Position numbers and translations under genes: made by a program. 64,000 nucleotides of DNA from Smittia aterrima (lineage: Eukaryota > Arthropoda > Insecta > Diptera > Chironomidae), in the NCBI GenBank assembly GCA_033063855.1, contig CP093831.1, positions 1,674,001 through 1,738,000 on the forward strand. The letters run 5' to 3'. Below the pieces are notes generated by a model that saw nothing but the letters and a program-made list of their open reading frames with translations, did not search any database and was not told the origin of the DNA. Shown in pieces: positions 1 to 11,076 of the stretch (positions are counted from its first letter, which is position 1; each line of letters opens with the position of its first letter).

Positions 1-2394
1 ATTTGAAATCAGGAAAAGGACATTGCTCTACAAACAATGAACGTCGCTTGTTATCACACATTTTGCCTCGTTTGTTTGAACAACGCGGTTCCCACAAAGA
101 ACCCTCGCGCGATTTTTTCACGTCAATTGGAATTCTCAAGAACGTTTACACGCCATCGATCAATGAGAGTTGAATTATTAAACGATTTCACGCAATTATC
201 TTGAATCATTCTCGGGAGTTGAAGTTTGCTCAATCATTGAGATGTTTCCACTGAAGCTTTGGCATTTACCGATCAGGGTTTAAGCGGCCGAATCGAATCG
301 CTGTTGATTGAACGCCCTCGGAAGTTTCTTTTAAGTAATATTCGAAATGCAATTTAGGTTCATTGCATTTCGAAGCTGACATGAGTAAATTAATTTGATT
401 CTTGTGTCGTGTAATCAGATTTCAATTCAACAAAATAAAAAGAAAAAAAAAGTTGCACAACGCCTCCAATCGAATGGAAATGACAAAACATCAACAAAAG
501 CAGTCGTAGGTCTTGACAACGAAACAATTGAAAGTTGCTTCGCTTAACAAGACGGGAGGCCAGGAAATTGTGAAATGCATTCTGATCGTTGATCGCTACA
601 GCATTCAACTTTGTTAATCTGTCCACAAATAAAATGCGAGTCGTTTATTTATAAAAAAAAATACTTTTGAGATAAATTCCCATGAGATTTCTTTCTCTCC
701 CTTGCACTTGCATGTTTATTTTTTGTGGTGTCGCTCGAACGATGCGTTTTAAAAATCCGAAGAGTGATGGAAACAAGACCTGTGCTCCCAATCCTCTTAG
801 CGTCTTAAAATAGATGCAGTTTGACTTCTTCTCCATATCGCAACATTCAAGTTTACAAGTGTTTCATTATTTTCTTCATTAGAGAGAACTATCGACTCTT
901 CTTGGAACATTTAGTTAGACACATGCATCATCTTTCTCCACTCTCTTCGCGATCTTCGTTCTTCAGGTCGGAGAAATGAAAGTAAACAGCTTTTAAATGA
1001 GCTCAGTTTAGTATTTTATTTTATTTCGGTTGGTTAAATACAAATAGCCGACGAGTTGAGGAATTTCCAATAATGAAACCGAAGCTTCGACTGAAAAAGG
1101 AATCTTGAGAGGTTTCCCCATAATTCTCAATTTCCTCATTTGCTGATGTTGTGTCATCAGATTTTTTGGAATGCAATTGCATTCGTGAATATATTTCCTT
1201 CGATTCTGAATTAGAAATTTGAAATCGTGACAGCGATCGAGTTACCAATTACTCTTGGTCGAGTGAAATCTCAATTAGAAGTCGCTTCCTCGTGCCTTGA
1301 GTTGTTGGTTGCACAACGAGCAGATCTTGATCGAAACCTATCTATGGCTTGGATCAACCATCGGAGAAAGAAAACAAGTTTCATTTGCGCAAAAAGTTCA
1401 CGGCGAAAATGATCTCGGGCGATTGGGGCTGAACATGATGAACATTCATTTGCTCTACGAAAATGCCACGAACATTCTTGCATAAATTAAGTAACAATCG
1501 TCAGTGAGACCTTTTGTTTGCATAAACGCCAAGTAAACTCAACGAGGCGAAATTTCATTTCAATTCTGGAATGTCTTGAATTCTCTCATAGCAAATTGGA
1601 CATTACTCGCGTGTTTCGCCAACCGATGTGATCGCGAAAGTTACATCGTAGCTCACCCGCGATGTGAGTAGCAGCGAACTCCACTCCAAATGACAACAGC
1701 CATCGAAACAATAGAAACACGAAAAAGAAAGATCTCGAAGAACAATTAAAAATTAGCCCACCGCGACTTGTGTGTGACTTTCAAAATGAAATTAATCTCT
1801 TGCTCTGGCGCAGACGATTTCGGTTCCAAGAAGAGCGAAATTGAAAAACAAAACAAAAAATCCATGACAAAGATAAATGAATGATTTTTTTTTGTTTGAA
1901 ACTGAAGCGATTTCAATTATCATCGTTAGTTTTCTCTTTTTATGACGTTCCATGGACTCGTTGCGTATGTAACATTCGTAGCTCACTAAATTTTTCATCA
2001 GCTGTCATAAAATAAATTGTCAAACAATGTTGCTTCGAAATTGTCATCATCATGAGCTTCGACTGCATGTGTTCCACATGCTTTTCTCTCCACCGTGACG
2101 ATTCCCATCACCAGAAATAGATTCTCCGCTTCACGCTGTCTCTTATGTTTACAGAAAACTCTTCGAACGATAACGATGAAATCGAAGCAGAAGTTCAAAG
2201 CGAATCCCAAAGCACAGCACGACAAACTCGATGCCTTCTCAGAATGCCATTGATAAAAGAGACGCTCGAGTTGTTATGATGGAAGTTTTCTGCTGGTCAC
2301 AGCTGAAAGTAAGAAAAAAAAACCTTCTCGCGAAAATAAAAACAAAACGAAACATGTAAAGTTTTTTTTACGGTCGCCACTTAATCGCTAAACG
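1..2394. other. No gene recognised (upstream of Traf4)
   Basis: I see no convincing gene here. Open frames on both strands are under 80 codons, mutually overlapping and low in complexity, with no recognisable domain or consistent splice signals. The stretch is AT-rich with many A/T homopolymers. It may hold promoter and 5' untranslated exons of the Traf4 gene downstream, or the end of a gene outside the window. Confidence 0.5.
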
Positions 2395-2439
2395 ATGGCA
2401 ACGGTGAAGAGTAAAGACAAACGATATCCGGCGAATGAA
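2395..2439 (+). other. Possible first coding exon of Traf4 (15 codons)
   Basis: An ATG at 2395 opens 15 codons ending in GAA followed by a GTAAAG donor. The phase (0) matches the acceptor at 2987, so a spliced product is formally possible. There is no homology support, and a different upstream exon is just as likely. Confidence 0.25.
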
Positions 2440-2986
2440 GTAAAGAAAGAACGTCAAGAGAAAAATTCATGTGTAGAGCGATTAAATGTTGAGTGGAGGG
2501 AGCCGAAAGGCAAAATATCCGGTGACCTCACGACGGGGTCGATGCGATCATAATTAAACTTTTTTCGATGAATTGACATTAAAATGCCGATAATGTTCAG
2601 GTTCAGATTGGAGTTCAACGAAGCTTGAAGCTTCTTTTCTTATTCAAGACGGATCGCTCGTTTCTCCAATTAGCATACTCGTCAGACACTCGACACGGTT
2701 TTGCGCAAATAAATGATTCACCTTATAAAGTTGTGGGAATTTCTTAAGAAATCTGAAAAAGAACGTCTCTCAATTGGGAATGGAATGCGTTAGGCAACGA
2801 AAATTTATATTTCCAAAAAAATCGTTATCAGTAATAAACGAAATTGTCACCCCGATCAGTTGAGCAAGCATGGAGAATGTTTAGTCAATCAATATGTCAA
2901 CACGATGTTCCGTTGATAGCAAAGTCCATCGCTCTCACGTGAATGAGTCAGTTAACTTATCAACACCTTCTCATTTATCTTTACAG

Positions 2987-4248
2987 ATCTATCCCGATCC
3001 TGACTCAGAGAAAGTTATCATGGGCTCACTTGTCTTCTGCATTCATCACAAGGAAGGCTGCAAGTGGTCGGACGAATTGAGAAAGTTGAAGGTGAGATCA
3101 GAATAAAAGGTTTTAAATTTATCGAGAAACTAAATTTTAAATCATTCCAGGCTCATTTGAATACTTGCAAATACGACGCATCGCCATGCCCAAATCAATG
3201 CAACGCTCAGATTCCTCGCGTGATGATGTCAGATCATCTTGCTTTCACTTGCACGTTGCGCAGAGCTTTCTGCGAGTACTGCAACGTTGAATTCTCCGGA
3301 CAAGGCTTGGAGGAACATGCTGGCTTTTGCAACCAGGAGCCAATCTACTGCGAATCAAAATGTGGAACACGAGTTCTTCGTGGCCGCATGTCAATGCACC
3401 GATCCAAAGACTGCTTGAAACGTTTGAAGAGATGTCAACACTGCCAACGAGAGTTCTCAGCTGACACACTCTCTCTACACGCTAGCTCATGTCCAAGAAG
3501 TCCCGTTCCATGTCCACAAAGATGCGAAGCTGCAATGCTGCCACGATCAGATATCGATGCTCATTTGAGAGATGAATGCAAAGCTTTAGCTGTTCCTTGT
3601 TCATTCAAAGACGCTGGCTGCAGATTCAAGGGACCAAGAAATCTTCTTGATTCACATCTTGAAGGTAATGCTGCTTCACATCTCTCATTAATGGTTCAGC
3701 TCTCAGCTAAACAAGGTCAACAGATTGCTTCGCTAAAAAGCGCTGTTTCCAAATTGAGTACAAACTATACTGGAACTTTATTATGGAAGATCACCGATTG
3801 GCAGTCAAAGATGGCTGAAGCAAAGACCAAAGAAGGACTCGAGCTTGTCAGCCCAGCATTCTTCACAAGTCAATACGGATACAAATTGCAAGCTTCTGTT
3901 TTCTTGAACGGAAATGGACCCGGCGAGAACTCTCATCTATCAGTTTATATCAAAGTTCTACCTGGAGAGTACGATGCTTTGCTTAAGTGGCCATTCTCAC
4001 ATTCAGTTACCTTCACACTCTTTGAACAGTGTTCAGGAGGCGGCGGAGCTCAAGGAGGAGTCGCAGAAAGCTTCGTTCCTGATCCGTCATGGGAAAACTT
4101 CCAACGACCATCGACTGAACCTGACTCATTGGGCTTTGGCTTCCCTCGATTCATCTCACACGATCTTCTTACTCGACGGCCTTTCATCAGAGATGACACC
4201 GTCTTCTTGCGCATCAAGGTCGACCCGAGCAAGATCGTCGCTGTTTAA
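2987..4248 (+). CDS. Traf4: TRAF4-type adaptor (TRAF zinc fingers + MATH domain)
   Basis: Tumour-necrosis-factor-receptor-associated factor of the TRAF4 type, a cytoplasmic adaptor that in flies links receptors and junction proteins to JNK and other signalling. Exons read as 2987-3091 and 3151-4248, with a 59-nt GT-AG intron; about 400 residues. The protein opens with IYPDP, as vertebrate TRAF4 does just after its RING. Then comes a run of Cys/His TRAF zinc fingers (about residues 15-205, with CxxC and HLxxxC repeats such as CEYCNVEF and CQHCQREF). A MATH domain follows from about residue 244 (LLWKITDW, SPAFFTSQYGYKLQ, LGFGFPRFISH). No RING is seen, as in fly Traf4. The 5' end is unresolved: an acceptor (TTTACAG) precedes 2987, and an upstream exon at 2395-2439 is phase-compatible. 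An in-frame ATG at 2894 is a less likely unspliced start. A polyadenylation signal AATAAA lies at 4511. Confidence 0.9.
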
Positions 4249-4572
4249 ATGTAAATTTAATTCCGATTGTTCTGTATAAAGACGTGCAATTAGTTTGATA
4301 AGTTTGAGAAGAACAATTTTGAACTGCTAGGAACCAACCAAAGCCAAGAGAAGATTTGACGATTTTGCTTCAAAATCTGTTTGAATCACAAAAAAAAGCT
4401 TAAATGACAGAATTTTTCTTCAAATTATTACTGATTAAAGATTTTGTAACGAAGTCAATAGATTTTTAAGTTAATTGACATTAAGATTACCGGCTCATGG
4501 GAAGCTAAGAAATAAAAGTTTGAACTTTTCATTAAAACATTTAATTCAAATGCATTTTCGATAAACTTTCTT
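4249..4572. other. Convergent 3' region between Traf4 and AsnRS-m
   Basis: 3' untranslated sequence of Traf4, with an AATAAA at 4511-4516, meeting the 3' end of the minus-strand tRNA synthetase gene. Nothing else is visible. Confidence 0.6.
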
Positions 4573-6039
4573 TTACATGCTACAATTGTGAGGCCAACGA
4601 GGGAAGGGAATCACATCTTTGATGCTGTGAATGTTCAAAAGGAATTGAAGATATCTTTCAAAACCTAATCCAAATCCACCAGTCGTGACACTTCCGTATT
4701 TTCTCAAATCAAGATACCATTGTAAGCTTTCTTCCTTCGGCATTCTCGCTTTCAGACATTCGTAGTTGTCTTCACGAACACTTCCGCCTGCAACTTCACC
4801 AACTCTTGGAACGATGAAGTCTAATGCTTCAACGATATTTTCGTCGGTTTTCTTCTGTCGCATGTAGAAAGACTTTTGATTCTTCGGCCAGTCGATGACA
4901 TAGCAAGGAGCTTGACAATGATCCGCTAGAAAAAGTTCTTGCTCTTTAGAGAGTCCTTCATCGTAACTGGGAGGCTTTAAGAATTTCTCTTTATTCCGAT
5001 CGACGATGTCAAAAGCTTCTTTGTAAGTCAAAACTTGAAATTCTTTCTCGAGCCAATTGAAATGCTCCTCGAGATTGAATTCTTTGTTCGTCCTATTGAT
5101 CCTGACCACGTCGTCTGCAGATTTATCGAGAAATTCCTTGCTTACTTCTCTAAACATTTTGCTAATCGTGCTGATGCAATCTTCAATTGAGTTGACGAAA
5201 CTTTCTTCAAGTTCAAGCATATAAAACTCAGAAAGATGAATAGCAGACTTTGAGTTCTCAGCACGGAAAGTTGGTCCAAATGTATAAACTTTCGAGAGAC
5301 CATGAGCCATCGCTTCAAGATGAAGTTGACCACTGACAGTTAGAAATGCTTTGTGATTAAAGAAAATATCCTCGCTCTTGTCAGTTTCATTTCGTTTCAT
5401 TGACTTTAAAAGGATTTCGCTGTCGGGTTTGACAGTGAACACTTCACCAGCTCCTTCACAATCATTAGCTACAAAGAAAGAAATAATATCAAGTTTATGG
5501 ATAAGAAAGAATATTTTTTCCTTACATGTCATGATTGGAGTTGGAACTTGAATAAAACCTTCGCGATCTAAATAATTATTGATGCTGTTTGTTAAGTTGT
5601 GACGACAGCGGATCATTGAGTTAAATGAACTGATACGTGATCGAAGGTGGAGATTCTCTCGAATGTATTCAGGAGAGTAGGATTGTCTCGCAACATAAGG
5701 ATATTTGCCATCGAGTGGACATTCGCCGAGAACTTTCAATTCTTTGACTTTAACTTCAAGTTGTCCTTTTGGAGTTTCACTTAAGATTCCTCTGGCTTCA
5801 ACAGATGAACCAAATCCTAACTTCGCTTTCTCACTTTTATCGCAAATCAATTGCAAATTCTCGCCGGTTGATCCATCGTTGATATCCGCGAAGATATTCG
5901 TTTTCATTGCTCGATTCGTTTTGATCCATCCTCGGACATTCACTTCTTGATTCAGCTTTCTCTCAGCTAAAACTTGCTTTAACGTTGGACCCACAGAACT
6001 GTAAGATCTGGAGAATATTTGATTAAATCTCACAATCAT
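4573..6039 (-). CDS. AsnRS-m: Asparaginyl-tRNA synthetase, mitochondrial
   Basis: Class II aminoacyl-tRNA synthetase that charges mitochondrial tRNA-Asn (NARS2 family). An N-terminal OB-fold tRNA-binding domain (VNVRGWIKTNR) is followed by the class II catalytic core: the EGAGEVF segment, motif 2 (FRAENS), and motif 3 (GFGLGFERYLQ) close to the C-terminus, which ends VIPFPRWPHNCSM like human NARS2. A 57-nt intron (5469-5525, GTAAGG...TTTGTAG on the minus strand) contains no stop and keeps frame. Removing it restores the family junction TANDCEGAGE, so it should be spliced out, leaving about 469 residues. I chose the ATG at 6039 because it gives a short mitochondrial presequence (MIVRFNQIFSRSYSS). 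An in-frame ATG at 6156 would add 39 residues and leave only 28 bp to the divergent Psf2 start. Confidence 0.93.
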   Translation of the reverse strand: MIVRFNQIFSRSYSSVGPTLKQVLAERKLNQEVNVRGWIKTNRAMKTNIFADINDGSTGENLQLICDKSEKAKLGFGSSVEARGILSETPKGQLEVKVKELKVLGECPLDGKYPYVARQSYSPEYIRENLHLRSRISSFNSMIRCRHNLTNSINNYLDREGFIQVPTPIMTCKEKIFFLIHKLDIISFFVANDCEGAGEVFTVKPDSEILLKSMKRNETDKSEDIFFNHKAFLTVSGQLHLEAMAHGLSKVYTFGPTFRAENSKSAIHLSEFYMLELEESFVNSIEDCISTISKMFREVSKEFLDKSADDVVRINRTNKEFNLEEHFNWLEKEFQVLTYKEAFDIVDRNKEKFLKPPSYDEGLSKEQELFLADHCQAPCYVIDWPKNQKSFYMRQKKTDENIVEALDFIVPRVGEVAGGSVREDNYECLKARMPKEESLQWYLDLRKYGSVTTGGFGLGFERYLQFLLNIHSIKDVIPFPRWPHNCSM

Positions 6040-6184
6040 TTTTAAATCGAGAAAATGTAAACAAACGAGCTTGAAACTACGAGAGGTTATTTTTACTGAA
6101 ATATCCCTTGAAATTGAGCGCGATCGGGAAAGAAACTGTGTTTTGAAAAATTGCATTAAATTGAGTTAAATTATTCTATAAGCG

Positions 6185-6905
6185 ATGGATCCAGAAGAAG
6201 TCGAGTTTATCAGTGAAAAGATATTAATCGGAATCATTCCCAACTTCAATTTCGATCCAATTCATTTAATTTCGAGCACGATCGGTAAGTTTGATCAAAG
6301 AAATCAAAATATTTTTGTGTTGACTTCTTCAATTTTTATTCCAGGACCTTTTAGAGCTGGCCTCCCGATGCACGTTCCGCTTTGGCTTGCAGTTCATATG
6401 AAGAAACAACAGAAATGTCGATTAGTGCCGCCAGCTTGGATGGATCGCGATTTACTTGAAGATCTGAAGGAACAAGAGAAGAGAGAGCCGTAAGCGAACT
6501 TTATCTGCTTATGATTGATTTGCTAACAAATATTTCTGTTTTAGGAATTTCGTTAAAATGCCTTGCGAAAGTTACATGGTTGTGTCGAAACTAATGTTCA
6601 GTCACGCTGCAGATGACATGCCTCACATTGAAGAAATCAAAACATTTATCAAAGATATTTTCGATACAAGACAAGCAAAGTTACGAACGGCGATCGACAG
6701 TATCCTAACTGGAACGATTCCAGAAAACGGACATAAGACATCATTCAACAACCTCACAATCCTTGAGATTAATTCAGTTCGTCCGTTTCTGCCTTACGCA
6801 ACTGATCTCGTTGCGAGACTGGAGCGAGTTTATCAGCAACATTCATCGACAATGAACGATTCATCATCTCATAATTCATCGCATTTTCAATCGTCAAACT
6901 ATTGA
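6185..6905 (+). CDS. Psf2: GINS complex subunit Psf2
   Basis: Subunit of the GINS tetramer (Sld5-Psf1-Psf2-Psf3), part of the CMG replicative helicase in the nucleus. Exons 6185-6284, 6345-6489 and 6545-6905 join in phase to give about 201 residues, close to the usual length of around 185. Family landmarks are the N-terminal PEEVEFISEK, the conserved GPFRAGLPMHVPLWLA block, WMDRDLLEDLKEQE, the NFVKMP turn, and the helical YMVVSKLMFSHAADDMP/DTRQAKLR region near the C-terminus. The tail is Ser/His/Asn-rich. The gene is divergent from AsnRS-m, and the two probably share a promoter region between about 6040 and 6184. Confidence 0.95.
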
Positions 6906-7028
6906 GTAAGAATTCATTTAAGTTTATTTTAAGATTAAATTTATTTCTTGTGAATGAAGAACATTTAAATCTGAAATTTAAAGTTTATCGGAAATGCAAA
7001 AATTGTCTAATTCGTGAGCAACATTAAG

Positions 7029-9217
7029 TTACTTTCGTCCTGTCGCTCTCCAATCGCCTTTATCAACATCGTTGACTTTCAAGATATCATAGGCTTCATT
7101 AATCGTACGCAACAGCGGATAATCTCTTTCAATTCGTTGAGGACGATTTAATTCTTGGGGATAGTCAGCAAATGCTGTGTCATCAAGCTCACAGTTACCA
7201 TGAACATCGTCAGTATCGACAAACCAAGTCCACACTCCTCCGAGATTCTTCTCTTTCACATATTTAACTTTGTTAGCAACCGATCTTGGCGAGTCATAAA
7301 TTACAACGTTTTTAACTCCATTTGAAGTGAATTTAGCAATTGCTTGTGACGCATGTTTGTTGAAGTCAAAAGTCCAGGCTTTGTCCTTCCAATAGCAAAA
7401 TTCGTTAAAGCCTAAAAGTGAATCTTGAATAGAGAAGGGACCGTTGAAACCAACATTACTCGAAGTTTCATCTCCAACATTTCCATCTTCCTTTGTTAAG
7501 AAAGTTCGACCGTGGAAAGGAATGCCAAGAATCAACTTTTCAGCTGGCGCTCCTTGACTTATGAAGTAATCAACTCTCGACTTGACATTCTTCTCGCCAG
7601 TTCCAGAGAGAGCAGCAGGATATTCAATAACATTGTCCCAAGCACCCGAAAAATCAAACGTCATCATTAAAATTGCATCAACGATTTGTCCAATTTTTCT
7701 TATGTCGTACGCGAGATTTACTATTTCAGTTTGTGTTCTCAAGAACGCACTCAAATAAAGATTTTGAGAGCTATAGACATTACGAATATCTTGAAGTAAA
7801 TCAACAAAGTTTTCTTTGTCTTCAGGTGCTCCACCTTGATGAGCTGGATATTCCCAATGGAAATGAAGTCCATCGAACCCGTAGTTCTTAAGAAATTTTG
7901 CTGAGTTCTCAGCGAATCGTGTTCGTCTTGATGGATCAGCTGCTAACTCAGAATACTTCAGAGATCCTTCATTCCAACTTCCGACACTCAAAAGTGTTCT
8001 CAAATGTGGATGTTTCTTCTTCAAGTTAGTGAATCTTCTGAACAAGCGTTGATTACCAGGTCCATCCAATTGTTGAACGGGGTTAATAGACTTCAAGTTA
8101 TCATTTTCCATTTCCGCGTGAAGGAACACAAGAGTTGTGCAAAGCTCTGGCTTAAGATCTCTCAAAGTAAAAGCTCCTTGTCCGTTTCTGCCTTCAGCCC
8201 ACGCTTCGAAAAAGCAGAATATTTCTTTGCTTCTCGACGTGGTTGATGTTGGAGCTGGAGATGGTAAGTTAGTTGTCTCCTTGCTGTTCGTAACTTGATT
8301 TATCCAACTGCTAACTTTTACTGCATTCGTGTAGATCACATCAACCGACACATCGCATAATCCCAGATCATTGCTGATACCAGCGGACACAATTCCCTGA
8401 AGATAAAATCGAGCTGATGTTCCTGATCCAACTTTCACAAACAAACCAGATCCACTATCACCTGCAGGACAAGAAATAATTTAATCAACTTTGGAAATTG
8501 TTTTCACTACAAACCTGTGCAAGGACCAGAACTGGCATCTTTGGCAGCACAAAAAGTTGTTGACGACGAGATTGAAGCAAAGCGTGGATTTTTTAAGAAA
8601 CACGCTTCGTTTGTTTTGATGGTAACTTCCAATTGCTTTGGAGTGTTTTCATGCGCTGCTTCTGATTCTGATTTTCCCCATCCAACGACAATTCCTTTAT
8701 TGACCATCGGTGAGTTCTCATTTGATCTCAAACAAATTGGAAATATTCTTGCGGTAATTTGAATGATATCATCAAGAATTATGATCGCGATATCTCCGTT
8801 GTATTTTGGTTCGTGGGGTTTCCACTCAGGGTGAATAACAATCTCATTAACGTATGAAACAACCGACCCTCGTTCATTAAGTTTCGATAGATCATATTTT
8901 CCTAATTTCACGATTAGCTCACTTGGATGTTTTGGTTTTATTTCTTTATCAGGATTTTTGTTTTGAATGCAATGAGCAGCAGTCACAACGAACTTTGATC
9001 CAATAAAAGTTCCACCACATAAAAACTGATCGTCGCTCGATCGGTGAAGGCTCGCGATCCAAGGCCAAGCACCTCGTTTGGCGTCAGTTCCATTAATAAT
9101 AAATGAAGTCGTCTGACCGGGAATCCCACAAGATTTTTGGGCTCTTATCAAGTTTTGGCCAATTATCACAATTAAAATTAAAACACTTTTGCAAAACATC
9201 TTCGATGTTTGTTTCAC
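7029..9217 (-). CDS. Secreted trypsin-like serine protease fused to a GH18 chitinase-like domain
   Basis: Two exons, 9217-8515 and 8461-7029, with a 53-nt GT-AG intron joining ...CTG to GDSGSG in phase; about 711 residues. Residues 1-26 look like a signal peptide. Residues 39-290 form an S1 protease domain: IINGT start, H82 (TAAHC), D142 (GDIAII), S237 (GDSGSG), so the catalytic triad is intact. The residue at the primary specificity position (G231) suggests an elastase-like rather than trypsin-like pocket. After a Ser/Thr/Pro linker (about 292-312) comes a GH18 domain (IFCFFEAWAEGRNG, LLSVGSWNEGS, LILGIPFHGRTF, GGVWTWFVDTDD). Its catalytic signature DxxDxDxE reads D431-G-L-H-F-H-W-E438: the acid Glu is kept but both inner Asp are His, so chitin hydrolysis is probably weak or absent. 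No chitin-binding module is seen. An extracellular, chitin- or pathogen-directed role is inference. Confidence 0.88.
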
Positions 9218-9420
9218 GAGAGACTGCGAATGAATGAGAAGTGCGTTTGAATGAGGGTTTTGAGTTGCAAACTCGTTTGACGAGATATTCCGTGCGAGAA
9301 TTATTTTTCTGAGATTTCTAAGTAATTACGAAGTTAAAGTTGAGAACAACAAACAAACAAGAAAAGGTTGAGACTTTCGTCTGTATTCTCGTTTGAGTAG
9401 TTAAATGCTTTCCAGTTTGC

Positions 9421-9576
9421 TTAAGCTCGTCCACGAGTAGACAAGTCTTCCTTGGCTATTTCCTTGTTCTTCTTCAGTTTCTCCCCCCAGGCTTCCAGCT
9501 GAAGCTCGTCTTGATCAAAAGAAAGTTTCCCAAGCCCATCCCGAATATCAAAAAGTTTTACTTTAGTGAAATTAGT
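9421..9576 (-). other. Unassigned exon-like open frame
   Basis: A 51-codon minus-strand frame opens after a possible acceptor (AAATAG at 9577-9582) and ends in TAA at 9421. It encodes a charged, helical-looking tail (LQLEAWGEKLKKNKEIAKED and then LSTRGRA). It is GC-richer than the surrounding DNA, which suggests coding. It has no ATG of its own. It lies downstream of stck on the same strand, so it could be an alternative last exon of stck or the last exon of another gene, but I found no donor in stck with the matching phase. I do not recognise the sequence. Confidence 0.3.
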
Positions 9577-9932
9577 CTATTTATTATTTTTTAATTTGAT
9601 TGAATTCTCAATATCAAATACAATTTCATCGTCTTAATAGAATTAATTTTTCTTTTTGAAATAAACTTGACAACTAATGAAAAATCTTAAAAGAATCGTC
9701 AGCACAAAAAGCTTTTGATTATCATTTGTCTTGCTACCGGAAAAGTTGTGAGGCAGTTAAAGGCACTTTAGTTTGAACATTTTAATTCTGTAACCTGACT
9801 TAAGAAGGGACCTATTCTATTCGTCTCCCGAACATAAATCTTATAACTTGTTAGTTTGGCTTTGTTAAGTAATAAAAGTTGACACACAACATTCAACAAT
9901 GACATAAAAAATCTTGAAAGATTCGATGACAC

Positions 9933-11057
9933 TTAAGGCACAGACTTTCTCATTGTGTTCTCATGAGAAATTCTCAAGCGCTTCCTAAGTTCTGCTGGCA
10001 TTCTCTCGTAACATTTCTTGCAGACGGGCTTCTCGTCATATTCGTAGAACTTTGATTTCAAATCCAAATTAGTGTTGCACATGTCGCACGAGAAGTGATG
10101 AACACACCACGCTTTGTTCAAGGCCGTGAAGACTGCAAATTCGAAGTTGATTAAATATTTATTCTGTTTTTTCTTTTCAAGATCACTCACCATCTCCACC
10201 AATAACTTGATTGCAAACGAAACACAAATTACCGAACAACTGATGGTAATGAGTTTCGCAGTAAGCTAAGCCACGTTTTTCGTAATGGCGATGACCGAGG
10301 AAGGGTTTCTCGCACTTTGCACAAACAAAATGTTCGACGTGCCAATGCTTTCCTAAAGCAGTTACAACACGTTCTTCGATGGGGCGACGACAAGCTCCGC
10401 AAATCGGGATTCCCATTCGATCATGGCAACGCAAGCAGTAGAGCTCGTTCATGTCGTTGGCAGCATAGCCAGTGCGACTTTTAATCTCACGAGCTGTCGA
10501 GTCCAACTCAACGCTACAGCTTGTGCAGTTGAAGTGATAACCGTGATAAACTTCACCGCGGAAACGTAAAGGAGCTCCATCGATGAGCCCATGGCACTTT
10601 TGGCAAGAATATTTGCCGATTTCCGAAGCTTTGATGCTTGCATTGCATCCATGGCACAAAGCACGATTGTTATTCCGAATAAAACCGGAATCTGCTAGCT
10701 CCTTGGAACACAATTGACAACGGAAGCACTCCGGATGCCAACTTGCTTGCATCGCTTTGATGACACGGCCGATGACAATTCCGCCGCATTTGTTGCAGAA
10801 CGGAGCGTAAAGAGTTCGGAAATCCTTATCGCAATACTTGCGACCTTCGAATTCGTAGAAGATTCCATCCTGGAACGTTCGGAAGCATTGAGCGCAACTA
10901 AAAATAAAAGAAATTAATTTTGATCGATGAGAGATTGAAGTTAAAATTCTTACACAAAGCACTGAATATGCCACAATTGTCCATTGGAGTTGACAATCTT
11001 CTCCTGAGCTTCAAAGCCTTCGTCGCAACGAGTGCATGACATCGTCTCCAAACTCAT
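9933..11057 (-). CDS. stck: PINCH, five-LIM-domain integrin adaptor (steamer duck)
   Basis: PINCH/LIMS protein, an adaptor that binds integrin-linked kinase through LIM1 and, with ILK and parvin, couples integrins to actin at adhesion sites such as muscle attachments. Exons 11057-10954, 10897-10191 and 10132-9933 join in phase to about 336 residues, the family length. Five LIM domains are present, each a double zinc finger (first: CTRCDEGF...WHIQCFVCAQC; later CNKCGGIVIG, CQKCHGLIDG, CGACRRPIEE, CFVCNQVIGG). The tail is short and basic (RKRLRISHENTMRKSVP). The ATG at 11057 (MSLETMSC) is preceded by a splice acceptor (ATTTTAG) at 11077, so there is at least one more upstream exon, untranslated or adding residues VPANAN before the Met. 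Confidence 0.95.
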
Positions 11058-11076
11058 GTTGGCGTTAGCGGGAACT

